DNA of 64,000 nt from Chromatiaceae bacterium. Its GTDB lineage: Bacteria > Pseudomonadota > Gammaproteobacteria > Chromatiales > Chromatiaceae. Every line of letters starts with the position of its first letter. Position 1 is the stretch's first letter. The position numbers and the translations under genes are program-made. Under the pieces are notes generated by a model. It had not been told where the DNA came from, did no database searches, and saw only the letters and a program-made list of their open reading frames with translations. Location: contig JACKMK010000004.1 in NCBI GenBank assembly GCA_024235395.1, positions 124,001-188,000 of the forward strand, written 5' to 3'. Positions 45,328-53,423 of this stretch are shown one piece after another.

Positions 45328-45929
45328 GTCAGAAATCCAGCAGCAACCCTCAGCCACGTACAGCGAAGACTCTGTTCGTCCGGTATTGTGGCTGGCGGTT
45401 CAAGCTGGCCAATGCGATTGCGCTCGACCGATTCATCGCAGCCGCCGCCACTCCCACGTTTGAACGGCGATACTATCGTGCTCCGGACGGTTTCGCATTG
45501 GTGACTCGCCTCGAACAAACAGATGCTGACGGAACACCGCTGGCAGAAGGCACTCGCTATTTGTTACCCGGTGACGACCGCAATTTCAGTTTTGTCGATT
45601 ACGTTCGGTCACTGTTCTTCGTCCCCGATGGCTACTATCGCTTTATCGCATTCATCGTGACCGATCAGCCGTATACACCGACTCAGGAGGTTTTGCCTGA
45701 AGATGAAGCTATCGCTCGTTTGCAAGGTGGTAGCGTTGCCCTACCTAATGTCTACCATGAGATGCAATTTACTGATGCGCACCGTCTAGATGCTTTGATC
45801 TACGAATTTCACATTACCGCGCATACTGACAACGTCAAACCGGTTTTGCCTGGGCGCCTGCCGCCAAACACCCACGTCGAAAAATCCGGCCTGTTGACGG
45901 CACTACAGCACTCGCTGTTAGACCATTGA
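45282..45929 (+). CDS. Unrecognised protein or C-terminal remnant (up to 215 aa)
   Basis: The frame opens at a GTG inside the preceding PEP-CTERM gene and has no good ribosome-binding site. From about residue 30 the sequence is clearly protein-like: LFVRYCGWRFKLANAIALDRF, FVDYVRSLFFVPDGYYRFIA, FIVTDQPYTPTQEVLPEDEA, LDALIYEFHITAHTD. I do not recognise the family. The absence of a proper start suggests it is the 3' part of a larger gene whose beginning was lost when the island formed, but a real short gene is possible. Confidence 0.45.
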   Translation: MDRFQQKTEAYDRQLSQKSSSNPQPRTAKTLFVRYCGWRFKLANAIALDRFIAAAATPTFERRYYRAPDGFALVTRLEQTDADGTPLAEGTRYLLPGDDRNFSFVDYVRSLFFVPDGYYRFIAFIVTDQPYTPTQEVLPEDEAIARLQGGSVALPNVYHEMQFTDAHRLDALIYEFHITAHTDNVKPVLPGRLPPNTHVEKSGLLTALQHSLLDH

Positions 45930-46446
45930 ATGTTTTCACCCGTTGCTCGTGTAGCGATTGCCGAGACATGGCAGCATCATGACTGTTTGCTCTGGTTTCT
46001 CTTGGTATCGACGGGGTCTTGGCTTTCTTCCTGGGCAAACACTCTGACTGCCCGCAAATGTGGCGAGAGAATGCGATTGATGTCGGTCGCCGTCCTGTCG
46101 GCGACATCCGCGGGATTGTATAACCGCTGGTTGGTTCCGCTTGGCATTGGCAATCAACTGCCGTAGTTCGTGCTCTGCATTGCGCTTGAGAAACGGGATT
46201 GCCTTCGTCACATGGCTTTCCGACCAGGAGTCCAGCGGCGGGAGCAAGATTCGCGCTCCCACGCGAGAACCTATTCAGGCAACTCCGAATCATCGGCTCA
46301 GGAATACCTCGCGTCGGCATCTCCTGAATCACACCGCCCGCATTGCCGGGAGTGAACAACTGTTTGCCGAGCTGGTCGATGGACGCGTCACTAAGCCCGG
46401 AAAGCGACTTGATCGAATGATGGTTCCTGAGAATCAGTGAGCCCCT
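45930..46446. other. 517-bp stretch, probably decayed sequence near the right end of the island
   Basis: No intact gene. On the minus strand two shifted frames read protein-like segments (SGLSDASIDQLGKQLFTPGN near 46400-46330, PPLDSWSESHVTKAIPFLKR near 46245-46185, then NPADVADRTATDINRILSPH near 46115-46050). They suggest a frameshifted, degraded gene. I cannot name the family. Confidence 0.35.
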
Positions 46447-46497
46447 CTTCACACGGCAGGGGTCGCTGGTTCGAACCCAGCCGCGCCCACCAATCCA
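46447..46497 (+). repeat. Right 51-bp direct repeat (attR), tRNA-Val 3' half copy
   Basis: Identical to 42470-42520. It lacks the tRNA 5' half, so it is not a functional tRNA. Just beyond, CCAGGCGATCGCCTGG (46495-46510) is a perfect 16-bp palindrome that overlaps the end of the repeat and may be the original tRNA 3' flank. Position 46498-46727 beyond it holds no gene that I can support. Confidence 0.9.
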
Positions 46498-46727
46498 GGC
46501 GATCGCCTGGCAATCAATACACGTATCGACCAAGCGTCCCCGACGCTCCCCTGTCATAGCGTTACTGCACCAATTCGCGAACATGCGGCGTGTGGCGATG
46601 ACCCCTTTCCGAAACCTTCGATCAAGCCTATCCGGACGCTGCCGATACCCGGAAAGCGGCAGTCGAGGATACGCTGCCCCCTTTAATCCCTCGTATAGCT
46701 CGGAAACTCTTTGCTACAGGAAAGACA

Positions 46728-47303
46728 ATGGCTACGAAGTCCACACTTCCTGATCACGGCGGCGCGTCGGAAAGCCCTCCGCATGGTCATCTGAGGGATC
46801 TGATCGATTTCCTGCATCATCTGCTGCTTACAGTGACGTCACACATGTGGCACCGCCGTATCCGTGACAAGACGACGGGTGAACCCAAGGACAAGCACGA
46901 GATCTGGCAAAAACTCGCAATCCATATCGAAGAAATGCCGGTGGAAGAAAGGCCTGCGACAGCCCATGCTGCAGAAACCTCGAAGCCGGCTGGTGCGGGA
47001 CTGGATGCCTCTTCGGTCAATGTGTCGCCTCAGACTCCGGAGCGCGGCGAACTGGGCAGATACTATGTGCAAAAGACGATCGCCGGCCACCCGCACATTG
47101 AAGAAACCCTGAAGGCAAACACTTTCGAACATATCAATATCGCCTGCCGGATTGCCAGACAGGGCAACAAGAAAGGCGCGAAGGTGCGCATCCGCCTTGC
47201 TGAAGACGCCATGCACACCGCCAGTCGATTTCTTTCCGACCAGGCGTACGAGGATTTCCGCAACGAGGTGGAGCGCCATCTGCAGTCTCTTGTCAGGACC
47301 TGA
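46728..47303 (+). CDS. Hypothetical protein (191 aa)
   Basis: ATG 46728 preceded by ACAGGAAAGACA. The protein has a hydrophobic patch (LRDLIDFLHHLLLTVTSHMW) near residues 22-41, a Pro/Ala-rich linker around 75-110, and a helical C-terminal half (LKANTFEHINIACRIARQGN, LAEDAMHTASRFLSDQAYED). Not recognised. It lies just outside the island and converges on the cfa-like gene. Confidence 0.6.
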   Translation: MATKSTLPDHGGASESPPHGHLRDLIDFLHHLLLTVTSHMWHRRIRDKTTGEPKDKHEIWQKLAIHIEEMPVEERPATAHAAETSKPAGAGLDASSVNVSPQTPERGELGRYYVQKTIAGHPHIEETLKANTFEHINIACRIARQGNKKGAKVRIRLAEDAMHTASRFLSDQAYEDFRNEVERHLQSLVRT

Positions 47304-47358
47304 CGGACGACTGGCGCAGCAGACATCTTCGCTTCTCCCCCCCGGCACCGTGTCCGAT

Positions 47359-48651
47359 TCAGAAGCCGCCGTCGCGGTAGACAGCGGCGCGTGACCAGGG
47401 GATGTCGTTGCAGCCCTTGCGCGCGAACAGCACCTGGAACAGTTGCAGGTGGCCGGTGGTGAACGCCAGCTCAGACGCGGCAAGGTAGAACCGCCATGCG
47501 CGCAGGAATTCCTGTCCGAACGTCTTCAGAACCGTCTCTTGTGCACTGTCGAAACGCTTCAGCCAGTGCCGCAGTGTCAGGGCATAGTGCAACCGGAGAT
47601 TCTCGACATCGAGGACCGAGAAGCCGCTGGGCCCGAACAGCGGCATCATCTCGCCGAGCGAAGGTGGGTAGGCCCCGGGAAAGATATGGCGCTCGATCCA
47701 GGTGTTCAGTGGCCCCGGTCGATCAGTGCCGATCGTATGGATCAGCCCTCTGCCGTCACGATGGAGACTGCGATCCATGACCGCCGCCAGTTCCGGATAG
47801 TGCCGCGGCCCGACGTGTTCGAGCATTCCGATCGATACGAAGGCGTCGTAGCGTCCGTCGATCTCCCGGTAGTCGCCGTCGACGAACTCGACCAGATGGG
47901 TCAGTCGCTGTTCGACTGCACGCTCACGGGCCCATTCCAGCTGCGATTTCGAGATGTTGAACGCGCGCACCTTCACCCCGAAGTGCTGGGCCATGTGCAG
48001 CGCCAAAGCACCCCAGCCGCAACCGGCCTCGACGACGCGCTCGCCCGGGCGCAGCTGCAGCTTGCGGCATACAAGGTCCATCTTCGCGACCTGTGCTGCC
48101 TCCAACGAGGTCTCGGGTGTCGGGAAATAGGCACAGGTGTAGAGCATCTTCTCGTCCAGCCACAGCCGGTAGAAGTCGTTGCCCAGGTCATAGTGGCTGT
48201 GGATATTGTCCCGCGCGCTGGACGGCGAACCTGAACGCGGACGCAGCACGGCGGAGTGCAGGCGGCGGCGCAGTGAGTTCGGCTCGAGGTCGAACCGGTG
48301 CCACTGCACGACCTGGAGGACGCGTTCGAGGTCATCGCCCAGGCCTATCCGCCCCTGCACATACATCGCCGGGAACTGATACTCGGGATCGATCATCAGC
48401 CGCCACAGTGCAACACGATCGGCGATGTGCAGGTCGCAGACGGGCGTGACACCGCGCGCGCTCACGCTGGCGCCGTCCCACAGGTCGCAACGCAACGGCA
48501 TTCGCCCCAGAGATTCAAGCAACCTGCGGAGCAGGTAGCGCTCTACTGCCAGCGACTTTCGATCGTTCGCTGACGCCGGCCCGGTGACCCCGCGCAGCAC
48601 CTCTTTGCTTCCCGGCGGAGGCCCAGCAGACATGTTCTTCTCGCCGCCCAT
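47359..48651 (-). CDS. Cyclopropane-fatty-acyl-phospholipid synthase family protein
   Basis: About 430 residues from the ATG at 48651 with a GAGGG upstream. The C-terminal half is an S-adenosylmethionine-dependent methyltransferase: SHYDLGNDFYRLWLDEKMLY, motif I VVEAGCGWGALALHMAQHFG, and SIGMLEHVGPRHYPEL. It adds a methylene or methyl group to unsaturated fatty-acyl chains of membrane lipids. The N-terminal region (residues 1-110) is typical of CFA synthases. It is divergent from the FAD oxidoreductase. Confidence 0.88.
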   Translation of the reverse strand: MGGEKNMSAGPPPGSKEVLRGVTGPASANDRKSLAVERYLLRRLLESLGRMPLRCDLWDGASVSARGVTPVCDLHIADRVALWRLMIDPEYQFPAMYVQGRIGLGDDLERVLQVVQWHRFDLEPNSLRRRLHSAVLRPRSGSPSSARDNIHSHYDLGNDFYRLWLDEKMLYTCAYFPTPETSLEAAQVAKMDLVCRKLQLRPGERVVEAGCGWGALALHMAQHFGVKVRAFNISKSQLEWARERAVEQRLTHLVEFVDGDYREIDGRYDAFVSIGMLEHVGPRHYPELAAVMDRSLHRDGRGLIHTIGTDRPGPLNTWIERHIFPGAYPPSLGEMMPLFGPSGFSVLDVENLRLHYALTLRHWLKRFDSAQETVLKTFGQEFLRAWRFYLAASELAFTTGHLQLFQVLFARKGCNDIPWSRAAVYRDGGF

Positions 48652-48839
48652 CGCCAAACGCCCTCATCCCTAGTCGGGCCGACAGGCCTCTGCCATGGGC
48701 ACCGTCGGACTTGCCGTGGTCCCGCATCCGTGGACGCGCGACCCTTGCGATCTCCCATGCATAAGTTAACAAGCTCGTCCCGGCAGTGCCAAAATCGGAT
48801 CAACGAATCGGGTTCACAAGGCCATCGCCGGAGCATCGG

Positions 48840-49835
48840 TTGACATACTTTGACGTCATCATCGTGGGCGGTGGTCCGGCGGGATCGACCTGCGCCTGGC
48901 AGCTGCGGCGGCGCGGCCTGGACTGCCTGATCCTCGACAAGGCGCGTTTTCCGCGCCTGAAGTTGTGCGCGGGATGGATCACGCCAGAGGTCGTGACTGA
49001 TCTGGAAATGGACGTCGCGGCCTACCCGCATCGCTTCCTCAGCTTTCCGACGACCCAGGTCCACGTCTTTGGTGTGACGGCGCCGCTGCGCTCGCCACAG
49101 CACTCGATCCGTCGCTACGAGTTCGATGACTGGCTGTTGCAGCGTTCCGGGGCGTCCCATATCCAGCACGAAGTCAAGCGTATCGATCGGCGTGCTGACC
49201 GCTTCGTCGTCGACGATGCGTTCGAATGTACCTACCTGGTCGGCGCCGGCGGAACCGGCTGCCCGGTGTACCGCACGCTGTTCCGCGCGGCCAATCCGCG
49301 CGCCAGACTGCTGCAGGTCGCGGCGCTGGAGCACGAACTGCCGTGTGACTGGCAGGACGGAGATTGCCACCTGTGGTTCTTCGCGAAGGGCCTGCCCGGT
49401 TACAGCTGGTATGTGCCGAAGCAGGACGGCTATCTGAATCTCGGGGTGGGCGCACTCGCGGCCAGGTTGAAGCGCAGGGGCCAGCACCTCGGCGACCATT
49501 GGGAACATTTCATCGCGGCGCTGCGCCGCCGGGGGTTGATCCCCGACGCCCTCGCGCCCTCGCCGAGCGGTTACTCCTACTATCTGCGTGACCGGGTCGA
49601 TATCCAGCGCCTCGGCAATGCCTTCGTGATCGGAGACGCGGCCGGACTGGCGACCCGCGACCTGGCTGAGGGGATCGGGCCAGCGGTACGCAGCGGCATC
49701 AGGGCGGCGAACGCCATCACCGACGGCGCCGACTACACCATCGACGCGGTGCCTGCCTACAGCCTGCCGCCGGGTTGGAAACGCCATGCCCTCGAGTATC
49801 TGCTCGTCGGTCGTGATGCAGGGTCTGTAGGCTGA
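48840..49835 (+). CDS. FAD-dependent oxidoreductase, geranylgeranyl-reductase-like
   Basis: About 331 residues from a TTG at 48840, which has GGAG 6 nt upstream and starts directly at the FAD fold (TYFDVIIVGGGPAGSTCAWQ). A GTG at 48786 is an alternative, weaker start. DKARFPRLKLCAGWITPEVV is the geranylgeranyl-reductase-like motif, and AFVIGDAAGLATRDLAEGIG binds FAD near the C-terminus. Substrate unknown: isoprenoid chain reduction or another unsaturated lipid is possible, consistent with the adjacent lipid-modifying gene. Confidence 0.82.
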   Translation: MTYFDVIIVGGGPAGSTCAWQLRRRGLDCLILDKARFPRLKLCAGWITPEVVTDLEMDVAAYPHRFLSFPTTQVHVFGVTAPLRSPQHSIRRYEFDDWLLQRSGASHIQHEVKRIDRRADRFVVDDAFECTYLVGAGGTGCPVYRTLFRAANPRARLLQVAALEHELPCDWQDGDCHLWFFAKGLPGYSWYVPKQDGYLNLGVGALAARLKRRGQHLGDHWEHFIAALRRRGLIPDALAPSPSGYSYYLRDRVDIQRLGNAFVIGDAAGLATRDLAEGIGPAVRSGIRAANAITDGADYTIDAVPAYSLPPGWKRHALEYLLVGRDAGSVG

Positions 49836-50300
49836 CACGGCGCGGTGGATGCAACGACCTGTGCGTACGGGATGGTTTCCCGACCGACTCGGACCGCGTA
49901 GCGCCGGGGTTGTACTGGCAGCGGTTCGAAATCGCACGGGAGAGCTTCGCGTACCCGGATCTTTTTATCGACGATCATCGATACATCCAATCGAAACTAT
50001 CACTTATTCCTTACAACGCCGCAGCGGATATAAATGATGCCGTACCGGGTCGGCGGTCGAGGGAACGACCGGCGGCCCGATTTTTCCGTCGCACCTGGAA
50101 TGCGTGCAGGTATCGAGGTTGAAATCGATGAATGTCTGCATACCCATAGCGTATAGATCGAGGTTGATGGCAATGACGGCAAATTGCAATTTCAGTTGCG
50201 CGTCGCCAGTGTCTACTCTCGTCTCGCCGAGTCGTACCCGCGTGGCCTTTGTACCGGTGCGGCGCTCGGCAGGTAAATCCACTACCCGCGAGACGAGAAT
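49836..50300. other. 465-bp intergenic region upstream of the RbcS-like/csoS1D operon, with a dyad
   Basis: No convincing open frame. The stretch around 49960-50040 is A/T-rich for this locus. TATCGA (49966-49971) and TCGATA (49978-49983) form a perfect inverted repeat with a 6-bp spacer, resembling a LysR-type operator, and could bind CbbR. The promoter of the 50301-51928 operon is expected here. Confidence 0.4.
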
Positions 50301-50609
50301 ATGCAAGCTGATAAGCAGAACGTCGGTAGCCAGGCACCCACAGATCGCGCGCTGGGACAGATCGGACGCTGTCTGCGCCAGGGCTGTGTGATCTGCATCG
50401 AGCACACGCCCGCAATGGCGCCGCGCTTCACGCCGTGGCAGGTATGGGGACAATCGAGTTGTTACAACGGAGACTCATTGAAGATCTATCGTGAAATCGA
50501 GCACTGCCGCACGAGCCACGCAGATCATCACATACGACTGAATATCGAGGACTACAGCTGTCATAGTCGCTTCTCTTTCGTGGTGCACAGCCCACCCGGC
50601 CGCGGGTAG
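50301..50609 (+). CDS. RuBisCO small-subunit-like protein (RbcS-like, 102 aa)
   Basis: ATG at 50301; the frame is closed by TAA at 50274-50276, so this is a stand-alone 102-residue protein. It aligns by eye with the small subunit encoded at 60019-60360: QIGRCLRQG with [13 protein letters not shown] with AIEH, TPWQVWG with YWTMWKL, REIEHCRTSHADHHIRL with [17 protein letters not shown], and FSFVV with VAFVV. It is more divergent than a real small subunit and has several extra Cys and a Cys-Tyr insertion. It resembles the RbcS-like modules of CcmM that link RuBisCO in beta-carboxysomes. It sits 115 bp upstream of csoS1D. Only the similarity is seen; the binding partner is inferred. Confidence 0.7.
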   Translation: MQADKQNVGSQAPTDRALGQIGRCLRQGCVICIEHTPAMAPRFTPWQVWGQSSCYNGDSLKIYREIEHCRTSHADHHIRLNIEDYSCHSRFSFVVHSPPGRG

Positions 50610-50724
50610 CTGAACCGCGTTCCCGAACCCGGTCCAGAGGTCCGGCACCACGGCGGAGCGGCGCACTCACCGACACGCACGGTGGTGACAGGCGTGGCCC
50701 CGTCGGCCCTGGCCTTTGAACCGG

Positions 50725-51339
50725 ATGATCAAACTCAGAACCTACGTCTACATCGATTCGCTGCAGCCGCAGCTGGCCGCCTACATGGCAACGGTATCGC
50801 AGGGTTTCCTGCCGGTACCCGGCGATGCGTGCCTGTGGGTCGAGGTGTCGCCCGGCATGGCGGTGCATCGCCTCACCGACATCGCACTCAAGGCGACCCG
50901 CGTGCACCTCGCCCAACAGGTGGTCGAACGCGCCTACGGCTCGATGGTGATCCATCAGCGCGATCAGAGCGACGTGCGCGAAGCCGGCCGCATCGTGCTG
51001 TCGAACATGAATGCGACGGTCCACGACCGCCAGACGTGCCGGATCGCCTGGCAGGAGGTGATCCGGGGCATGACCCCGGACCACACCGTGCTGATCAACC
51101 GCCAGGACCGACGTGGCTCGATGATCCTGCCCGGGCAGAGCATGTTCATTCTCGAGACAGAACCGGCCGGGTACATCGTGTACGCCGCAAACCAGGCCGA
51201 GAAGGCCGCCAATATCACGCTGATAGACGTGCGTGCCGTCGGTGCCTTCGGACGCCTGATCCTGTCCGGTCGCGAGGGCGACGTGGACGAGGCGGCCGCG
51301 GCCGCGATAGCAGCGGTCGAGAATCCATCCGGGACCTGA
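50725..51339 (+). CDS. csoS1D: Carboxysome tandem-BMC shell protein CsoS1D
   Basis: 204 residues starting [20 protein letters not shown]. Its two tandem BMC domains and sequence segments [31 protein letters not shown] and [20 protein letters not shown] are characteristic of CsoS1D, which forms stacked trimers with a large gated pore thought to pass substrates such as RuBP. A TTG at 50716 would add three residues. It is co-directional with the RbcS-like gene and 16 bp upstream of the NUDIX gene. Confidence 0.93.
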   Translation: MIKLRTYVYIDSLQPQLAAYMATVSQGFLPVPGDACLWVEVSPGMAVHRLTDIALKATRVHLAQQVVERAYGSMVIHQRDQSDVREAGRIVLSNMNATVHDRQTCRIAWQEVIRGMTPDHTVLINRQDRRGSMILPGQSMFILETEPAGYIVYAANQAEKAANITLIDVRAVGAFGRLILSGREGDVDEAAAAAIAAVENPSGT

Positions 51340-51355
51340 CGATGGGAGCACGCTG

Positions 51356-51928
51356 ATGCACCGCCGCGAACTGCTTGCCCTGCTCGATGCCCACCAGACC
51401 CGCTTTCAGGAAGAGGCGGCATACCTGGCGCGCGCGCGGGACTTCGTGACTGAACATGCCGACTGCTTTCACTGCGACCTGTGGCCCGCTCACGTGACCG
51501 GATCGGCCTGGGTGGTCAATCCGCGGCGGGATCAGGTGTTGCTGATGCACCACCGCAAGCATGATCAATGGTTTCAACCGGGCGGACATGCCGACGGCGA
51601 CGCCGACATACTGCGCGTCGCGTTGCGTGAGACCTCGGAGGAGACCGGACTGGACCCGTCGCACATACGGCTGGTCGACGGGGCCGTGTTCGACGTGGAC
51701 ATCCACAGCATCCCGGCGAGCGAGCGCGGGCCGCAGCACGAGCACATCGACGTCCGCTTCCTGGTCGAGATGGACGATGATCTGACAGTGCCCGGCAATG
51801 ATGAATCCCACCAGGTGCTCTGGGTACCGTTGCACCGCGTCGCGCGGTTCAACAACAACCGCTCGACGTACAGAATGGTCGAAAAAACCCGCCGCCTGCG
51901 TGGCGTCGGTCACCTGGCCACCGCTTAG
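51356..51928 (+). CDS. NUDIX hydrolase domain protein
   Basis: 190 residues. The Nudix box reads GGHADGDADILRVALRETSE followed by ETGL, matching G-X5-E-X7-REUXEEXGU except that the first Glu is Ala. The rest (FQPGGHADG, FHCDLWPAHVTGSAWVV) is typical of the family. The C-terminal REUXEEXGU residues, which bind metal, are intact. It hydrolyses a nucleoside-diphosphate derivative of unknown identity. The operon with csoS1D suggests a role tied to the carboxysome, possibly clearing a phosphorylated metabolite. Confidence 0.85.
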   Translation: MHRRELLALLDAHQTRFQEEAAYLARARDFVTEHADCFHCDLWPAHVTGSAWVVNPRRDQVLLMHHRKHDQWFQPGGHADGDADILRVALRETSEETGLDPSHIRLVDGAVFDVDIHSIPASERGPQHEHIDVRFLVEMDDDLTVPGNDESHQVLWVPLHRVARFNNNRSTYRMVEKTRRLRGVGHLATA

Positions 51929-51962
51929 GCCGCACGGCCAGGCGGTCGGTTAGGGAACGCGA

Positions 51963-53012
51963 TCAGGCCTTTGAACGGGCGCGCGCCGGGGCACTCGACT
52001 TCTTCACGGACTTGAAGTCTTTGCTGAGCTTGGGCCACAGCGATTCCATGCGTTCGCGCATGCGCGGTTCGATCTCGAGCGCGTATTCAAGGAAGGCCTG
52101 CGCGACCAGCGACAGTTCCTTTCCCTTCGGGTGTACCAGATACCACTGGCGCATGATCGGAAAACCCTCGACATCGAGGATGGCGACCGGGCCATCGGGA
52201 CCTTCCAGCGTGAGCGTATGCAGCGACTGCACCGACAACCCCAGTCCACCGACGATCGCGTGTTTGATCGCCTCGTTGCTGCCGAGTTCCATGCGCACCA
52301 TGGGCCGCAGTCCCAGCTTGTCGAAAGCCTTCAAAGTCGCATCGCGAATACCGGAACCCGGCTCCCGTAGAATGAACGGTTCCTCGGCAATGCGTGAAAG
52401 CGGGATGTTTTTCTGGCCCACCAGCGGATGGTTGCGCGGCGCCATCACCACAAGCGGGTTGGGCGCAAACGGAAACGCCTCGACCGCGAACTGATCGCTC
52501 GGCGCCTGACCCATGATGTACAGGTCATCCTCGTTCGCATTGATGCGATCGATGATCCGGTCACGGTTGGAGACCTTGAGGGCGACCTCGATTCCGGGAT
52601 AGATCTGGCAGAACTCGCCCAGGATCTCCGGCGCAAAATACTTGGCGGTGGTAATGACACCGAGTCGCAGGCGGCCCCGCTTGATGCCCTTGAGGTCGGC
52701 CATCTTCATCTCCAGGTTGGCCAGGGTCTCGAATATCTTGCGGCAGGCCTGATAGAGCTCGAGTCCCGCCTCGGTCGGGCGGACGTTGCGTCCGACATGC
52801 TCGAACAGCGGCAGACCCATCGAGTCGGCGAGTTTCTTGATCTGCATCGATACCGTCGGCTGGGTCAGGAACAGCTCTTCGGCCGCGCGGGTGAAGCTGC
52901 CGAGCCGGACGATCGCCTCGAAGACCTGCAGTTGGCGCAGCGTTGCATGCCGAATCAGATAATCCGGCATCGCGGCCGGTGGCGTGTACGTCTGGTCGCT
53001 GTAAGGAGGCAT
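51963..53012 (-). CDS. cbbR: LysR-type regulator CbbR
   Basis: 349 residues from the ATG at 53012 with AGGGA 6 nt upstream. The HTH (residues 20-75) reads LRQLQVFEAIVRLGSFTRAA and TQPTVSMQIKKL. The effector domain (LRLGVITTAKYFAPEILGEF, PLVVMAPRNHPL) is CbbR-like. CbbR activates Calvin-cycle and carboxysome genes in response to metabolites such as RuBP or NADPH. Here it lies downstream of the minus-strand carboxysome operon, co-directional, and is divergent from no gene of that operon, unlike the usual arrangement beside cbbL. Confidence 0.85.
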   Translation of the reverse strand: MPPYSDQTYTPPAAMPDYLIRHATLRQLQVFEAIVRLGSFTRAAEELFLTQPTVSMQIKKLADSMGLPLFEHVGRNVRPTEAGLELYQACRKIFETLANLEMKMADLKGIKRGRLRLGVITTAKYFAPEILGEFCQIYPGIEVALKVSNRDRIIDRINANEDDLYIMGQAPSDQFAVEAFPFAPNPLVVMAPRNHPLVGQKNIPLSRIAEEPFILREPGSGIRDATLKAFDKLGLRPMVRMELGSNEAIKHAIVGGLGLSVQSLHTLTLEGPDGPVAILDVEGFPIMRQWYLVHPKGKELSLVAQAFLEYALEIEPRMRERMESLWPKLSKDFKSVKKSSAPARARSKA

Positions 53013-53204
53013 CAATGGTCCCTAATGTGTGTTCGATTCACTGCTCGGTGTGTCGACCGGCCGCGACTTCATGGTCGCGCCGTCTGCATCCGGTGGACGC
53101 GGATGTCGATCACCCCGGGCATCATTATCCCCCGGAGCGCGCCGCCGGACATCCGGTCGTTCGGAGTATCCACGTGCCCACGGGACCGGCCGGCGTCAAG
53201 GCAA

Positions 53205-53423
53205 TCAATCCGGCCAGACGCGCCGTGCAGCCTGGTAGGGGTCTCTGGTGTCTGTCGCCTGAGAAGCAGCATCCGGTTTTACCGGCGGGCTGCTCTTTGC
53301 GGCCGGTTGCCGGCGCGCCGTCGTCTTCGCGGCTGTGCCCTCGCCACTCTGCCGTGTGGCGCCGGTTTTGGTGCGTCGGATCGACGCGACAAGTTTGTCG
53401 CCCGTGTTGTCTTTCGCAGTCAT
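53205..53423 (-). CDS. mcdB: Carboxysome positioning protein McdB (alpha-type)
   Basis: 72 residues, Lys/Arg/Thr/Ala-rich and probably disordered, with N-terminal LVASIRRTKTGAT and a C-terminal RRVWPD. A conserved C-terminal Trp is a hallmark of alpha-McdB proteins. Its ATG overlaps the mcdA stop by 4 nt (ATGA). McdB is the carboxysome-bound adaptor that stimulates the McdA ATPase to space carboxysomes on the nucleoid. Short and low-complexity, so context carries much of the call. Confidence 0.8.
   Translation of the reverse strand: MTAKDNTGDKLVASIRRTKTGATRQSGEGTAAKTTARRQPAAKSSPPVKPDAASQATDTRDPYQAARRVWPD

Larger units (their letters stand above)
42521..46446. mobile_element. 3.9-kb genomic island integrated at tRNA-Val
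   Basis: The segment lies between perfect 51-bp repeats of the tRNA 3' half. It is more A/T-rich than its surroundings and its genes (two PEP-CTERM proteins, a STAS pseudogene, one unknown ORF) are unrelated to the flanking housekeeping and carboxysome genes. I can find no integrase, relaxase or replication gene. It may be a remnant that has lost its recombinase, a passenger mobilised in trans, or a minimal cassette. Insertion into the tRNA leaves the gene intact. Confidence 0.8.

Noticed and set aside
42521..46446. Island as an integron cassette array
   Set aside because: No GTTRRRY/RYYYAAC attC pairs were seen; the boundaries are tRNA repeats instead.
45835..46584. 249-codon minus-strand frame containing GRGWVRTSDPCRVK
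   Set aside because: This string is the usual spurious translation of a tRNA region (here the tRNA-Val 3' half); the frame crosses the attachment repeat.
50004..50453. 149-codon minus-strand frame overlapping the RbcS-like gene
   Set aside because: Sequence lacks protein character and is antisense to an ORF with clear RbcS similarity.
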